Shown here: positions 26,646-36,088 of the stretch, one piece after another | Layout: every line of letters starts with the position of its first letter | Position numbering within the stretch: position 1 is the first letter of the stretch | Source: CAJQQK01 sp963696075 | Lineage (GTDB): Bacteria > Pseudomonadota > Alphaproteobacteria > Rhizobiales > Hyphomicrobiaceae | Assembly: GCA_963696075.1 (NCBI GenBank) | Contig: CAVOJD010000007.1 | Coordinates: 58,860-122,859 of the forward strand | Length of the DNA: 64,000 nucleotides | Reading direction: 5' to 3' | Notes under the pieces: generated by a model | Told to the model about the DNA's origin: nothing | The model's database searches: none | What the model saw: the letters and a program-made list of their open reading frames with translations, nothing else | Program-made: the position numbers and the translations under genes

Positions 26646-28274
26646 ATGACGACTTCCCCCGAAACCGGCTCCGCCCGCACACCCGACTGCGATGTCATCA
26701 TCGTTGGCGCCGGTTCCGCCGGTTGCACCCTTGCCAACCGCCTGAGCGCCGATGGCACCCGGGTCGTCCTGCTCGAAGCCGGCCCCAAGGACTGGCACCC
26801 GATGATCCACGTCCCCGCCGGCGTCCTTCACCTGCTCTACAACGAGCGCGTCAACTGGATGTATTCGACTACCCCGGACCCCGGCACTGGCAACCGCGCC
26901 ATCCACTGGCCGCGCGGCCGCGTCCTTGGCGGCTCGAGTTCGATCAACGGCATGCTGTTCGTGCGCGGCAATCGGGCCGACTACGACAACTGGGCGCAAA
27001 TGGGCTGCACCGGCTGGAGCTACGAGGATTGCCTCCCCCACTTCAAGGCAATCGAAAGCTACCCCCCCGGCGATGATGAACACCGTGGCAAGTCAGGCCC
27101 CCTCAAGATCGAAGACTACCGCACCATCCTGCCGCTGACCCACCGCTTCGTGGAAGCAGCCCAACAGGCCGGCTACCCGTTGACGAAAGACCTTTCCGGC
27201 GCGCAGCAGGAAGGCGTCGGCTACTCCCAGATGTCACGCAACGGCCGGTTCCGCGGCTCCACCGCCCGCACTTTCCTCGCAGAAGCCCGGAATCGCGAAA
27301 ACCTGAAAGTCGAGACCAACGCCATCGCCACACGCCTCCTCTTCGACGGCAAACGGTGCACGGGCGTCGCCTTCAACCAGAAAGGTGAAGACCGCATCCT
27401 CACCGCCGCCCGCGAAGTGATCGTCTCCGGCGGCACCATCAACTCGCCCCACCTCCTCCAGATTTCCGGCATCGGTCCCGCAGAGCATCTCAAGTCGATC
27501 GGCGTCGACGTCGTCCATGATCTCCCCGGCGTCGGCCGGAACCTGCGCGACCACTATGCAACCCGCATCTCCTATCGCATCAAGGACCTCGCCTCGATCA
27601 ACGAATACGCCCGCCCGCCCCGCCTCTTCGGCGAAATCGCCAAATGGCTCACCACCGGCAACGGCGCGCTCACCTTCGGTATCTCCAGCGCGCAGATCTT
27701 CGCCCGCAGCCGCGAGGGCCTCGCAAGCCCCGACATCCAGCTCCTCTTCTCGCCCGCCAGCTATGATGAGATGAAATTCGGCACCCTCGAGAAGAAGCCC
27801 GGCGCCACCTGCGCCGTCTCCATCGCGCGTCCCGACAGCCACGGCACCATCATGGCAACCTCCCCCCTCTCGGCCGACCGCCCCTCGATCCAGCCGAACT
27901 ACCTCTCCGCAGGCCGCGACATGGAGGTGGCACTCGCCGGCGTCCACCACGTGCGCCGGGTCTTCACCCAGCCCGCCATCGCCCAGCACGTCTCCCACGA
28001 GATTGCCCCCGGCAATGACATCGAGACCGAGAAGGACCTCGAGAGTTTCATCCGCAACAACGGCATCACGATCTACCACTGCGTCGGCACCTGTAAGATG
28101 GGCACCGACCCGATGGCCGTCGTCGATCCCCGCCTCAAGGTGCGCGGCATTGAGGGCCTGCGCGTCATTGACGCCTCGGTCATGCCGCAGGTGACGACCG
28201 GCAACACCAATGCCCCAACCATCATGATCGCCGACAAGGGAGCGTCCATGATCCGGGAGGACTGGAAACAGTGA
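26646..28274 (+). CDS. GMC-family FAD oxidoreductase (choline dehydrogenase-like)
   Basis: A start at ATG 26646 (AAAAGG 8 nt upstream) gives 542 residues; the frame is open from 26568. The FAD motif is I-V-G-A-G-S-A-G-C near the N-terminus, followed by the GMC signature R-G-R-V-L-G-G-S-S-S-I-N-G-M-L-F-V-R-G. The catalytic His478 is in Y-H-C-V-G-T-C-K-M-G, and the second active-site residue is in the G-N-T-N-A-P-T-I-M-I motif. The family oxidises alcohols to aldehydes or acids; the substrate is not determined. It is divergent from the dehydrogenase at 25621-26506, so the two may belong to one alcohol/hydroxyacid pathway. Confidence 0.9.
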   Translation: MTTSPETGSARTPDCDVIIVGAGSAGCTLANRLSADGTRVVLLEAGPKDWHPMIHVPAGVLHLLYNERVNWMYSTTPDPGTGNRAIHWPRGRVLGGSSSINGMLFVRGNRADYDNWAQMGCTGWSYEDCLPHFKAIESYPPGDDEHRGKSGPLKIEDYRTILPLTHRFVEAAQQAGYPLTKDLSGAQQEGVGYSQMSRNGRFRGSTARTFLAEARNRENLKVETNAIATRLLFDGKRCTGVAFNQKGEDRILTAAREVIVSGGTINSPHLLQISGIGPAEHLKSIGVDVVHDLPGVGRNLRDHYATRISYRIKDLASINEYARPPRLFGEIAKWLTTGNGALTFGISSAQIFARSREGLASPDIQLLFSPASYDEMKFGTLEKKPGATCAVSIARPDSHGTIMATSPLSADRPSIQPNYLSAGRDMEVALAGVHHVRRVFTQPAIAQHVSHEIAPGNDIETEKDLESFIRNNGITIYHCVGTCKMGTDPMAVVDPRLKVRGIEGLRVIDASVMPQVTTGNTNAPTIMIADKGASMIREDWKQ

Positions 28275-28329
28275 GCGGATCGCGCAATAGGTGGATCTCG
28301 AACACTCCCCCAATGATCTGCGAGCCCCG

Positions 28330-29208
28330 ATGACCGAACCCGCCGCCAGTGCCCAACCCAACGATCAGCCGATCGGTACCCGCCGCGTCCTGCACCCAAG
28401 CCGTGGCCGCTGGATCTCGGTCGCTGTCATCGCCGCCCTCTTCATCCTCATCGGCGTGTTTCTGATCGCCACCCGCGGCAGTTGGATCGGCTGGCTCTCG
28501 GTCATCTTTTTTGGTTTCGTCTTCGCCATCGCTCTCGCCCAGATGGCCGGTCGCGGCACGCAATTAATTCTCCACGCCGACACCTTCGAACTTGCGAACT
28601 TCGGCCGCAACTCGACCGAACGGTGGGACGAAGTGCGCAACTTCACCGTCTCCCGCCAAAGCTACAACACCCTGATCGGCTACGACCGCATGCGCGACGA
28701 GGCGACCCGCATGGGCTCCCTCAACCGCGTCGTCGGCGGCAGCACCGCCGCCCTTCCCGACACCTTCGGCCTGACGCCCGCTGACCTCGTCGCCCTGATG
28801 ACCGCCTACCACCAGAACGGCATCGAACGAAGCTGGCAACGCCACCATGAGACCGTCCGCACGCTCTCCCAAACCCTCCCCGGCGAACTCGAGACCAGCG
28901 GCCGCCCGGGCCACATCATCACCGAACCAGACCAGATCCGCCGCGCCCTCCCCGACGACATGCAGGCGTGGCCAAGCCTGCTCGTCACCGATGGCGACGC
29001 CAAACGCGACGATGGCGGCCCGAAAATTCAGATCGTTGTCGACATCCTCAATCCCGACAGTCGATGGCTCGACCGTGCCGTCAAGGAACGCAGCGCCTTC
29101 GACAACCTCGGCGCTGACGAGTTCCGCATCATCGATCCGGCGGAAAACCCGCTCGAGACCACTGTCGTGCGCTTGATACGCGCGGATTATGCTGGATCAG
29201 CCCCTTGA
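28330..29208 (+). CDS. hypothetical membrane protein with two N-terminal helices
   Basis: Not recognised as a named family. From ATG 28330 it has 292 residues; a GTG at 28291 would add 13. Two membrane helices (about residues 28-48 and 52-72) are followed by a soluble domain whose start (L-I-L-H-A-D-T-F-E-L, then W-D-E-V-R-N-F) resembles bacterial PH-like domains of STM3941/YcxB-like proteins. This is inference from a short pattern. No strong Shine-Dalgarno site distinguishes the starts. It follows the GMC gene in the same direction and is convergent with rpe. Confidence 0.6.
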   Translation: MTEPAASAQPNDQPIGTRRVLHPSRGRWISVAVIAALFILIGVFLIATRGSWIGWLSVIFFGFVFAIALAQMAGRGTQLILHADTFELANFGRNSTERWDEVRNFTVSRQSYNTLIGYDRMRDEATRMGSLNRVVGGSTAALPDTFGLTPADLVALMTAYHQNGIERSWQRHHETVRTLSQTLPGELETSGRPGHIITEPDQIRRALPDDMQAWPSLLVTDGDAKRDDGGPKIQIVVDILNPDSRWLDRAVKERSAFDNLGADEFRIIDPAENPLETTVVRLIRADYAGSAP

Positions 29209-29218
29209 TGCGCCACGC

Positions 29219-29926
29219 CTACCGCACCCCGTCGACCGCCGCGCGTATCTTGGCGATGTTCGCCCCATAAGCCTCAGGTGCCGCAACCGAACCGCCCTTG
29301 AACACCGCCGACCCTGCAACGAGCACGTCAGCCCCCGCGCCAACAACCCCGGGCGCCGTCTCCGCCGTCACCCCGCCATCGATCTCAATGAGAATGTCGC
29401 GGTCCCCGATCATCGCCTTGAGCGTGCGCACTTTCTCGACCATCGCGGGAATAAAGCTCTGACCGCCAAAGCCGGGGTTGACCGTCATCACGCAGACGAG
29501 ATCGATCCGGTCGAGCACGTTTTCGATCGCCGCCGCCGGCGTTGCCGGATTGAGCGCCACGCCCGCCTTCTTGCCGAGCGCCCTGACGGCCTGCAGGGTG
29601 CGGTCGAGATGCGGTCCGGCCTCAGCGTGAACCGTGAGGATATCAGCACCGGCCGCCGCAAACGCCTCTAGATACGGATCGACCGGCGCCACCATCAGGT
29701 GCACATCCATGACCGTCTTGATATGGGGCCGCAGCGCCTTGCACATATCCGGCCCGAACGTGATGTTCGGCACGAAATGCCCGTCCATGACATCAACGTG
29801 GACCCAGTCCGCGCCCTGCCCCTCGACCGCCTCACACTCGGCGCCAAAGTTTGCGAAGTCCGCCGCCAGGATCGACGGCGCAATCAGAATGTCACGCGAT
29901 GGTTTGGTCATCATTGTTCTGCTCAT
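29219..29926 (-). CDS. rpe: ribulose-phosphate 3-epimerase
   Basis: A TIM-barrel enzyme that interconverts ribulose-5-phosphate and xylulose-5-phosphate in the pentose-phosphate and Calvin pathways. The motifs I-A-P-S-I-L-A-A-D-F, W-V-H-V-D-V-M-D-G-H-F-V-P-N, D-V-H-L-M-V and V-N-P-G-F-G-G-Q-S-F contain the metal-binding His/Asp residues. Several ATGs (29950, 29926, 29914, 29911) could begin it; the start given is a compromise, as none has a strong ribosome-binding site. Length is then about 235 residues, typical for Rpe. Confidence 0.93.
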   Translation of the reverse strand: MSRTMMTKPSRDILIAPSILAADFANFGAECEAVEGQGADWVHVDVMDGHFVPNITFGPDMCKALRPHIKTVMDVHLMVAPVDPYLEAFAAAGADILTVHAEAGPHLDRTLQAVRALGKKAGVALNPATPAAAIENVLDRIDLVCVMTVNPGFGGQSFIPAMVEKVRTLKAMIGDRDILIEIDGGVTAETAPGVVGAGADVLVAGSAVFKGGSVAAPEAYGANIAKIRAAVDGVR

Positions 29927-30100
29927 TGTCTCGGCGGTCATTGCCGCCATCGGCTTTGGCCTGCGATCATCACGTCATCGCCGCCAACCTTGTGCCATGT
30001 GATGTGCCGGCGGCCAAACCGGCTTATCACGAAATCCTGGGAAAACCGGCCCGCCAGTGCCCGCCATTGAACGTCCGCCACGCGAAAGGACACAACCGCC

Positions 30101-31256
30101 ATGATCCGCGATCAACACGCCCTCGATAAGCTCCTCGAAGACACCCGCCGCTTCGTGCGCGAGGTCGCAATCCCCAATGAAGACCGCGTCGAGGCGGAAG
30201 ACCGCGTGCCCGATGAATGCGTCGCCGCCATGCGCGAGATCGGCACCTTCGGCTGGTCGATCCCGGAGGAATACGGCGGCAAAGGGCCTGACCAGCGAGG
30301 AATTGGCGCTGGCCTTCATGGAACTGACCCAGTGCTCCGTCGCCTATCGTGTCATTGGCGCCCAAAACGCCGGCATCGGCTCCGAAACGATCATTCGCGA
30401 CGGCACTGACGAACAAAAGCGCACCTACCTGCCCAAACTCGCGACCGGCGAGATGCTTGGCTGCCTCGCCCTCACCGAGGAGAACGCCGGCTCGGACGCG
30501 ACCGCGCTCGAAACTGTCGCCGAGGACACGGGCGACGGCCACTATCTTATCAATGGCGCCAAGCGCTACATCACCCTGGCTCCGATCGCTGACCTCTTCG
30601 CCGTCTTCGCGCGCACCGATGGCCGCCAGCGCGGCGGCTCCGGCATCTCAGCCTTCCTGATCGAACGCGGCACGCCCGGCCTCACAACCTCCGGCTCAAC
30701 CCCGAAGATGGGCCAGGAAGGCGCCCCCATCGGCGAAGTCTATCTCGAAGATTGCCGCGTCCCCGCCTCCGCCATCATCGGCGGCCAACCAGGCGTCGGC
30801 TTCGCAACCGTCATGAAGTGCCTCAACAAGCAGCGCATCAATCTCGCAGCCCTCTCCACCGGCCCGGCGATCCGCATGCTCGATGACGCGCTGGCCTACA
30901 CCATCGAGCGCCAGCAGTTCGGCCGCCCGATCGCCGAGAACCAGCTCATCCAGGCGATGCTTGCCGAGAGTAAGGTCGAGATCGAATGCGCCCGCGCCCT
31001 GATCCTCGAGACCGCCCGGAAACGCGACCGCGGCGAAGACGTCACCATGGAGGTGTCGATGTGCAAATATTACGCGACCGAAATGTGCGGCCGCGTTGCC
31101 GACCGCGTGGTCCAGATTTTCGGTGGCCAGGGCTACGTCAAGGGCCGCGGCATCGAGCGCTTCTACCGCGACGTCCGCGCCACCCGCATCTACGAAGGCA
31201 CCAGCCAGATCCACCTTCTCAACATCGCAAAGAACCTCTACCGCCAGATGGGCTGA
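30101..31256 (+). pseudogene. acyl-CoA dehydrogenase, frameshifted by one G
   Basis: The first frame starts at ATG 30101 (AAAGGA upstream) and reads to E-E-Y-G-G-K-G, the conserved end of the N-terminal helical domain. The rest (S-E-E-L-A-L-A-F-M-E-L onward) is in the next frame. One extra base within the GGG at 30283-30285 explains the shift, and the 1156-nt span is 3n+1. The remainder is intact: C-L-A-L-T-E-E-N-A-G-S-D (FAD/substrate loop), R-Q-Q-F-G-R-P-I and the C-terminal Y-E-G-T-S-Q-I-H motif. The family makes the alpha-beta double bond in acyl-CoA beta-oxidation. If the G is an error, this is a normal gene of about 384 residues. Confidence 0.85.
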
Positions 31257-31277
31257 CACCGCCCCACCCATTTGCCG

Positions 31278-31308
31278 TCCCGGACAGCGCGCCAGCGCTG
31301 AACCGGGA
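31278..31308. terminator. stem-loop between convergent genes
   Basis: TCCCGG and AGCGC on the left pair with GCGCT and CCGGGA on the right, with short internal bulges and a four-base loop. It lies 22 bp after the acyl-CoA dehydrogenase stop and 40 bp from the convergent channel gene stop. Confidence 0.5.
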
Positions 31309-31347
31309 TCTTTCCCGTCACAGACGCACGCCCGCCCCCTCGACCAC

Positions 31348-33711
31348 TCATCCGACCTTGATCCCGATCAGCTTCCAAAGCGGCATCTCCATGAAGCCGA
31401 CCAACAGGTCCGAGCGCGTGAAATAGAGCACCAGCAACAGCAGGAAGCCCGGCAGGACAACGACGTGCGTAAACGCCAACACGCCGTCCATCCACTTGTA
31501 GCGGGCAATTCGCGCATTGATCCTCATGATCGAAACCATGATCATGATACTGACCATCATGTAGACGAACATGAAGATCTGGTCCGAGATCGTCGCCACA
31601 TCGGTATCGATCTCGGGCAGCGACAGATAAAGCGCCACCGCCGACAACAGCGACGTCACCTGCAGCGTCACGATCGCCTCGGGATGCGACTTCGGAATGA
31701 AGATCGAAAGATACGCCACGATCAGAATGAACCCGAGCGGCACGATCGTGCGGATATAATAGTCGGTCGTCTCGCGCTTCATCTGCCACACATACCGCAC
31801 CGTGTAATACGGCACGATGCTCGGGCGGTGCGTGAACGCATCGACCACCGGCACGACATCTTCCACAAACGAAACGTACTGGCCTTCCGCCTCCCACCCC
31901 TCGCTGTGAAGGTTGCGGTCGCGCAGGTCCGGCGGCGGCGGCTGAATGATGAACGTCTTGTCGCCGCTCTTCGGTTGCAGGTCGATCGAGAACTGCTGCG
32001 TATCGAACGGGTACTCGGAAAAGTCCGGCGTAAAACGAAACCGCCCCGACACCTTGTAGATCCGCATATCCGGCGGATAGGCATCACTCGGACCGCCGGC
32101 ATGGATCACCTCGATCGCGATCTCGCGCCCGTTCGTGCCCGTGTCCCGCCTGGCCCTCGTATCCAGGAACGCGTTGGCAAACGTAATGTCCTGAATGTTG
32201 ATTCTGTCGCTCACGCGCATCGCCAGCAGGAATTCGGCAAAGAACGACTTCTTGTTGTTGTCGACCGAATGCGCACGCACCAGATCGATATCGACATAAA
32301 GCGTCTCGATCGCCTCCAGGCTGCCGTCTCTCAGCCGCACGAACTGCGTCGGAGCAAGCTGCTTGCGACCAAGGTTCTCCGGCAGGATCACGACAAACGG
32401 CGTCTGCGCTCTGACGCGCGACTGCGGGTGAAACGACCAGTTCTCGAACGAGCCGCGGAACATGCCGCGCCCGACGGCGAACGTCTTCGAGAGATCATCG
32501 AGGATCGCGCTGCGATAGATATCGATCGGCCGGCTAGCCCCCGCCGCCCCGTGCCCACCATGGCGCTCGGCCGCCCGCGCGGCGCTTTCCGCCACCAGCT
32601 TGACCATGTCGGCATAGAGCGCGCCACGATGGATCGCTGAAATATTGAGCGGCGAAAACGTATCCGGCCGCTCATCAGAATTGAACCGGTTGCAGTCGTT
32701 TTTCGCCCAAGTGGAAGCATCCGCGCGTTGGTGCCCCGCAAACAGCCAGTCCGCAGGCTCACCCTTGGTGATGACGCTATAAACCCGGTCGCTGACGACC
32801 TCGGGCACGCTCGCCCAGTCGATCCCGTAGATCGCATTGGGATAGGGATCTTTTGCGTCAAGCATGTCCGGCGACAGAAAGCCGACAACGAAAAGCGCCG
32901 GCGTCACCTTCTCCGCCTTGAGCCGGCGCAGGACATCGTCGACCAACCGCGAGCTGACGCCAACCACCAGCATGTCCGGCTTCTCGCGCTTCAGCATTTC
33001 AATGGCCGCGTCGAGCTCCTCGTCGACCAGAACCTCCCCCCGCGCGGTATCGCGCACGCCGATCCTCCGGTCGAAAAGAATGCTGCCAGGGGGACGCATG
33101 ATCCGCAGCCCATCCGCCACGGCTTCAACATAGGCCCGGTCGGATCGGCCGATGAACGCGCTCGTCTTGACCCCGATCGTGTCCATGAATTTCGCCATCA
33201 CCGGCACGCGCTCGACTTCCTGTGCCGGCCGCGTCGAGAAGACGTTCGGATAGCGCGCAAAGACCGAGCGCACGGACGTGTGTGAGACGAACGGGATACT
33301 GCTCGCCCCGATTTCTCTGCCAACCGCAGCGAACACCTGGCTCGACAGGTTCGAACTCGAAAGCCCGATCATCGCGATCAGGTCCTGCAACTTGAGCGCC
33401 TCGCGCACGTTGGCAATGGCCGTCTCCGGCGCGCGCTTGTCATCGAAGAAAACCACTTCGACCCGCCGCCCCCTGACGCCCCCCCGCCGGTTGACATCAT
33501 CAGCGGCCAGCGTCGCAAGCCGCCGGATCGCCTCCGGCCGCCCCTGGCTGAAACACCGCGGCGGCCTGGAACTCAAGAACATCGCGACACGCACCGGTGG
33601 TCCGGACGCTGCAACCGCTTCGTCAGCAGCCAGCACACGATGGGAGGCCAGTCCGCTGAACGCGATGACCAACCCGATCCAGACCAACCCCAACGCCACG
33701 CGAAGGATCAT
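31348..33711 (-). CDS. pentameric ligand-gated ion channel fused to an N-terminal periplasmic binding domain
   Basis: The start is ATG 33711 (CTGGAG 8 nt upstream), giving 787 residues, about 2.5 times the length of GLIC or ELIC. Residues 1-29 are a signal peptide. Residues about 38-370 resemble a type-1 periplasmic binding domain (LivJ/ANF-receptor like: A-A-D-D-V-N-R-R-G-G-V-R-G, then I-A-M-I-G-L-S-S-S). Residues about 440-645 form the channel extracellular domain, with the Pro-loop Y-P-F-D-T-Q-Q-F (Pro568) in place of a Cys-loop. Four helices follow: M1 about 652-671, M2 about 678-697, M3 about 711-731, M4 about 750-764. M2 starts E-A-I-V-T-L, matching E-A-N-V-T-L of GLIC, with Glu678 at the -2' position (cation selectivity) and leucine at 9'. 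The M3-M4 loop is short, as in other prokaryotic channels. The ligand is unknown. Confidence 0.88.
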   Translation of the reverse strand: MILRVALGLVWIGLVIAFSGLASHRVLAADEAVAASGPPVRVAMFLSSRPPRCFSQGRPEAIRRLATLAADDVNRRGGVRGRRVEVVFFDDKRAPETAIANVREALKLQDLIAMIGLSSSNLSSQVFAAVGREIGASSIPFVSHTSVRSVFARYPNVFSTRPAQEVERVPVMAKFMDTIGVKTSAFIGRSDRAYVEAVADGLRIMRPPGSILFDRRIGVRDTARGEVLVDEELDAAIEMLKREKPDMLVVGVSSRLVDDVLRRLKAEKVTPALFVVGFLSPDMLDAKDPYPNAIYGIDWASVPEVVSDRVYSVITKGEPADWLFAGHQRADASTWAKNDCNRFNSDERPDTFSPLNISAIHRGALYADMVKLVAESAARAAERHGGHGAAGASRPIDIYRSAILDDLSKTFAVGRGMFRGSFENWSFHPQSRVRAQTPFVVILPENLGRKQLAPTQFVRLRDGSLEAIETLYVDIDLVRAHSVDNNKKSFFAEFLLAMRVSDRINIQDITFANAFLDTRARRDTGTNGREIAIEVIHAGGPSDAYPPDMRIYKVSGRFRFTPDFSEYPFDTQQFSIDLQPKSGDKTFIIQPPPPDLRDRNLHSEGWEAEGQYVSFVEDVVPVVDAFTHRPSIVPYYTVRYVWQMKRETTDYYIRTIVPLGFILIVAYLSIFIPKSHPEAIVTLQVTSLLSAVALYLSLPEIDTDVATISDQIFMFVYMMVSIMIMVSIMRINARIARYKWMDGVLAFTHVVVLPGFLLLLVLYFTRSDLLVGFMEMPLWKLIGIKVG

Positions 33712-34016
33712 GCAACAGGCTCCAGAAACCACACGCCACAACGACGATCACGGCGCGCCGGGCGCCTGATCTCAGCCAAACCGCAAAATGACCTTTTCAG
33801 AAGCGTATCAAGCCACCTCCGGCTCGCTTGGCCACAGCCATCTCGGAATGGACCGTCAACCATCACCGCACCTGTGGCCCTGAGAACACGTCCGGCATTC
33901 AGCCGCACAAGCGGAATATCGCGGTTCTGTTCGCCTTCACCGCCCGACTTCGGCTACGTGTGCACTCATGAATCGAGCCGTCGCCGCCGCCCTCATCCCC
34001 CCAAAGGAGAAATTCC
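33712..34016. other. intergenic region between divergent genes
   Basis: About 300 bp separate the channel gene and the quinone oxidoreductase gene. No clear operator, RNA or repeat was seen, only the AAAGGAGAAA ribosome-binding site at the right end. Confidence 0.5.
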
Positions 34017-34985
34017 ATGACGCACGCCATCCGTATTCACGAACAAGGCGGCCCGGATGTGATGCACTGGGAAGAAATCACCGTGCCAGCCCCCGGCCCT
34101 GGTGAAGCGCTGATCAGGCAGACCGCCGTCGGCCTCAACTACATCGACGTCTATCAGAGAGCGGGCGGCTACAAGCTCGATCTGCCGGCAAGCATCGGCA
34201 TGGAAGCCGCCGGCATCGTCGAAGCCGTCGGCGACGGCGTCGACACCGTCAAGCCCGGCGATCGCGTCGCCTACGTGATGGGCCCGCCCGGCGCCTACAC
34301 TGAGGCCCGCGTCTACCCCGCCTGGCGTCTCGTGCCGCTGCCCGACGACATTTCGGATGAACAGTCCGCCGGCATGATGCTCAAGGGCCTCACCGCCTCC
34401 TACCTCCTGCGCCGAACATATCCCGTCAAAGCCGGCGACACCGTCCTCATCCAGGCCGCCGCCGGCGGTGTCGGCCTGATTGCCTGCCAATGGGCCAAGC
34501 AACTCGGCGCCACCGTCATCGGCACCGTCGGCAGCGACGCCAAGGCCGACGTCGCCCGCGCCCACGGCTGCGACCACCCGATCAACTACAACACCGAAGA
34601 CTTTGCCGAGCGCGTCCTTGAGATCACGAACGGCGACGGCGTCCCCGTCGTCTATGACGGCGTCGGGGCTGCCACCTATGAAGGCTCCTTGAAGTCGCTC
34701 GCCCGCTTCGGCGTCTTTGTCCACTTCGGCGCAGCCTCCGGCCCGCCCCCCGCCGTCCCCGGCTCAGCCCTTGCCGCCCGCGCGCTCTATTTCACGCGCC
34801 CGGGCCTCGCCCCCCACACCGCCACCCGCGAGCTTCTGCTCGATGCCGCCAACGCGCTGTTCGACGCGGTCCGCAACGGCGTGAAGATCGAGATCAACCA
34901 GCGCTACGCCCTGAAGGACGCAGCCGACGCCCACCGCGCCCTGGAAGCCCGCCAGACCACCGGCTCGACCATCTTCACCGTCTGA
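34017..34985 (+). CDS. qor: zinc-free quinone oxidoreductase (MDR superfamily, QOR type)
   Basis: A 322-residue medium-chain dehydrogenase/reductase. The GroES-like half has G-L-N-Y-I-D-V-Y-Q-R and G-M-E-A-A-G; the Rossmann half has A-A-A-G-G-V-G-L-I-A for NADPH. Catalytic zinc ligands are absent, as in NADPH:quinone reductases. AAAGGAG precedes the ATG at ideal spacing. The next gene starts 12 bp later, so it likely heads a short operon with the 347-residue protein. Confidence 0.87.
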   Translation: MTHAIRIHEQGGPDVMHWEEITVPAPGPGEALIRQTAVGLNYIDVYQRAGGYKLDLPASIGMEAAGIVEAVGDGVDTVKPGDRVAYVMGPPGAYTEARVYPAWRLVPLPDDISDEQSAGMMLKGLTASYLLRRTYPVKAGDTVLIQAAAGGVGLIACQWAKQLGATVIGTVGSDAKADVARAHGCDHPINYNTEDFAERVLEITNGDGVPVVYDGVGAATYEGSLKSLARFGVFVHFGAASGPPPAVPGSALAARALYFTRPGLAPHTATRELLLDAANALFDAVRNGVKIEINQRYALKDAADAHRALEARQTTGSTIFTV

Positions 34986-34997
34986 GGAAAGCCCCTC

Positions 34998-36041
34998 ATG
35001 GAGCTCACCGCCACCCGCCACACCGCCGACGATATTCAGGCCGCCCAGGAATTCTTCCATTCCCGGCGCTGGACCGACGGCCTCCCCATCGTCCCCCCGA
35101 CGCCGGCCGCAGTCGCCGCCTGCCTTGAGTGGGCCGCCATGCCGCCGGAACAACTGATCGGCGTAGAGCCCGTCCGCGAGCGTCCCATCACGGCTGAAAA
35201 GCTTGCCATCAACGCCGTGATGGCCGGCTGCCTGCCGATGCACTTCCCCCTCGTCGTCGCCACCATCACCGCGATGCTGCGCGAACCGTTCCTCCTCCAT
35301 GGCGCAACGGCCAGCACCGGCGGCTGCGCCGTCCTCGTCCTTGTCAACGGCCCCGTCCGCGAGGAACTCTCGATGAGCGGCGCCTTCAACGCGCTCGGCC
35401 ATTCCGACCGCGCAACAACCGTCGTCGGCCGCACCGTCCGCCTCGTCCTCCAGAACCTCCTCGACGTGCGCCCCGGCGAGATCGACCGCTCGACCATCGG
35501 CCACCCCGGCAAGTTCACCTATTGCATCGCCGAGGACGAGGGCAATTCACCCTGGACGCCCGAGAGTGTCGAGCGCGGCATCCCCGAGGGCCTTTCCGCC
35601 GTCACCGTCATGGCAGCAGGCAGCCCCCGCCAGATCATGAACGAGTGGACAACCGACCCGAAAGAGATCTGCGAAACCTTCGCCGCCGAGATCCGCGCCA
35701 ACATGCGCCACTACTCGATCTGGCCCGGCAACTACGCCATCATCGTCACACCCCAGTTGCGCACCCACTTCGCGAATGCCGGCTGGACCAAGGCCGACGT
35801 TCGCAACTGCATTTTCGAGCGCGCCCGCATCAAGCGCGGCGAGTGGGCTGATTGCGGCAAGGGCACCATTGTCGGCGACCAGGCCGACAAGGAATACGCA
35901 GCGCTTCCCGACCCCGGCCATCTGATCGTGATCGCAGCCGGCGGCCCCGCGGGCGGCTTCGGCGCCATCATCCCCCCCTGGCTCGGCCACAAATCCCGCG
36001 CCGTCACCGTCGCCGTCGACGCCTGTCTGGATTGTGGGTGA
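34998..36041 (+). CDS. conserved-looking protein of unknown function upstream of the selenoprotein
   Basis: A 347-residue soluble protein that I do not recognise. GAGG precedes the ATG and it begins 12 bp after qor. Notable features: R-R-W-T-D-G-L-P-I-V-P-P-T near the N-terminus, a T-G-G-C-A-V segment with a cysteine near residue 113, a Y-C-I-A-E-D segment with another cysteine, and a C-terminal A-C-L-D-C-G with a CxxC pair. No signal peptide or membrane helix is evident. The cysteines and the nearby UGSC selenoprotein (600 bp downstream, same strand) suggest, by context only, a redox partner role. Confidence 0.65.
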   Translation: MELTATRHTADDIQAAQEFFHSRRWTDGLPIVPPTPAAVAACLEWAAMPPEQLIGVEPVRERPITAEKLAINAVMAGCLPMHFPLVVATITAMLREPFLLHGATASTGGCAVLVLVNGPVREELSMSGAFNALGHSDRATTVVGRTVRLVLQNLLDVRPGEIDRSTIGHPGKFTYCIAEDEGNSPWTPESVERGIPEGLSAVTVMAAGSPRQIMNEWTTDPKEICETFAAEIRANMRHYSIWPGNYAIIVTPQLRTHFANAGWTKADVRNCIFERARIKRGEWADCGKGTIVGDQADKEYAALPDPGHLIVIAAGGPAGGFGAIIPPWLGHKSRAVTVAVDACLDCG

Positions 36042-36088
36042 GGCTATGAAACATCGACGTCATGCGCCAATTGTGCTATCCAGTTCCA

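Noticed and set aside
31096..32640. 514-codon plus-strand frame over the channel gene
   Set aside because: It is antisense to the membrane helices and Pro-loop of the channel and reads as Arg/His-rich low-quality sequence.
36036..36044. TGA at the end of the 347-residue gene as a second selenocysteine codon (after C-L-D-C-G)
   Set aside because: Reading on gives an unstructured sequence that overlaps the antitoxin in another frame, and no SECIS-like hairpin is visible there.
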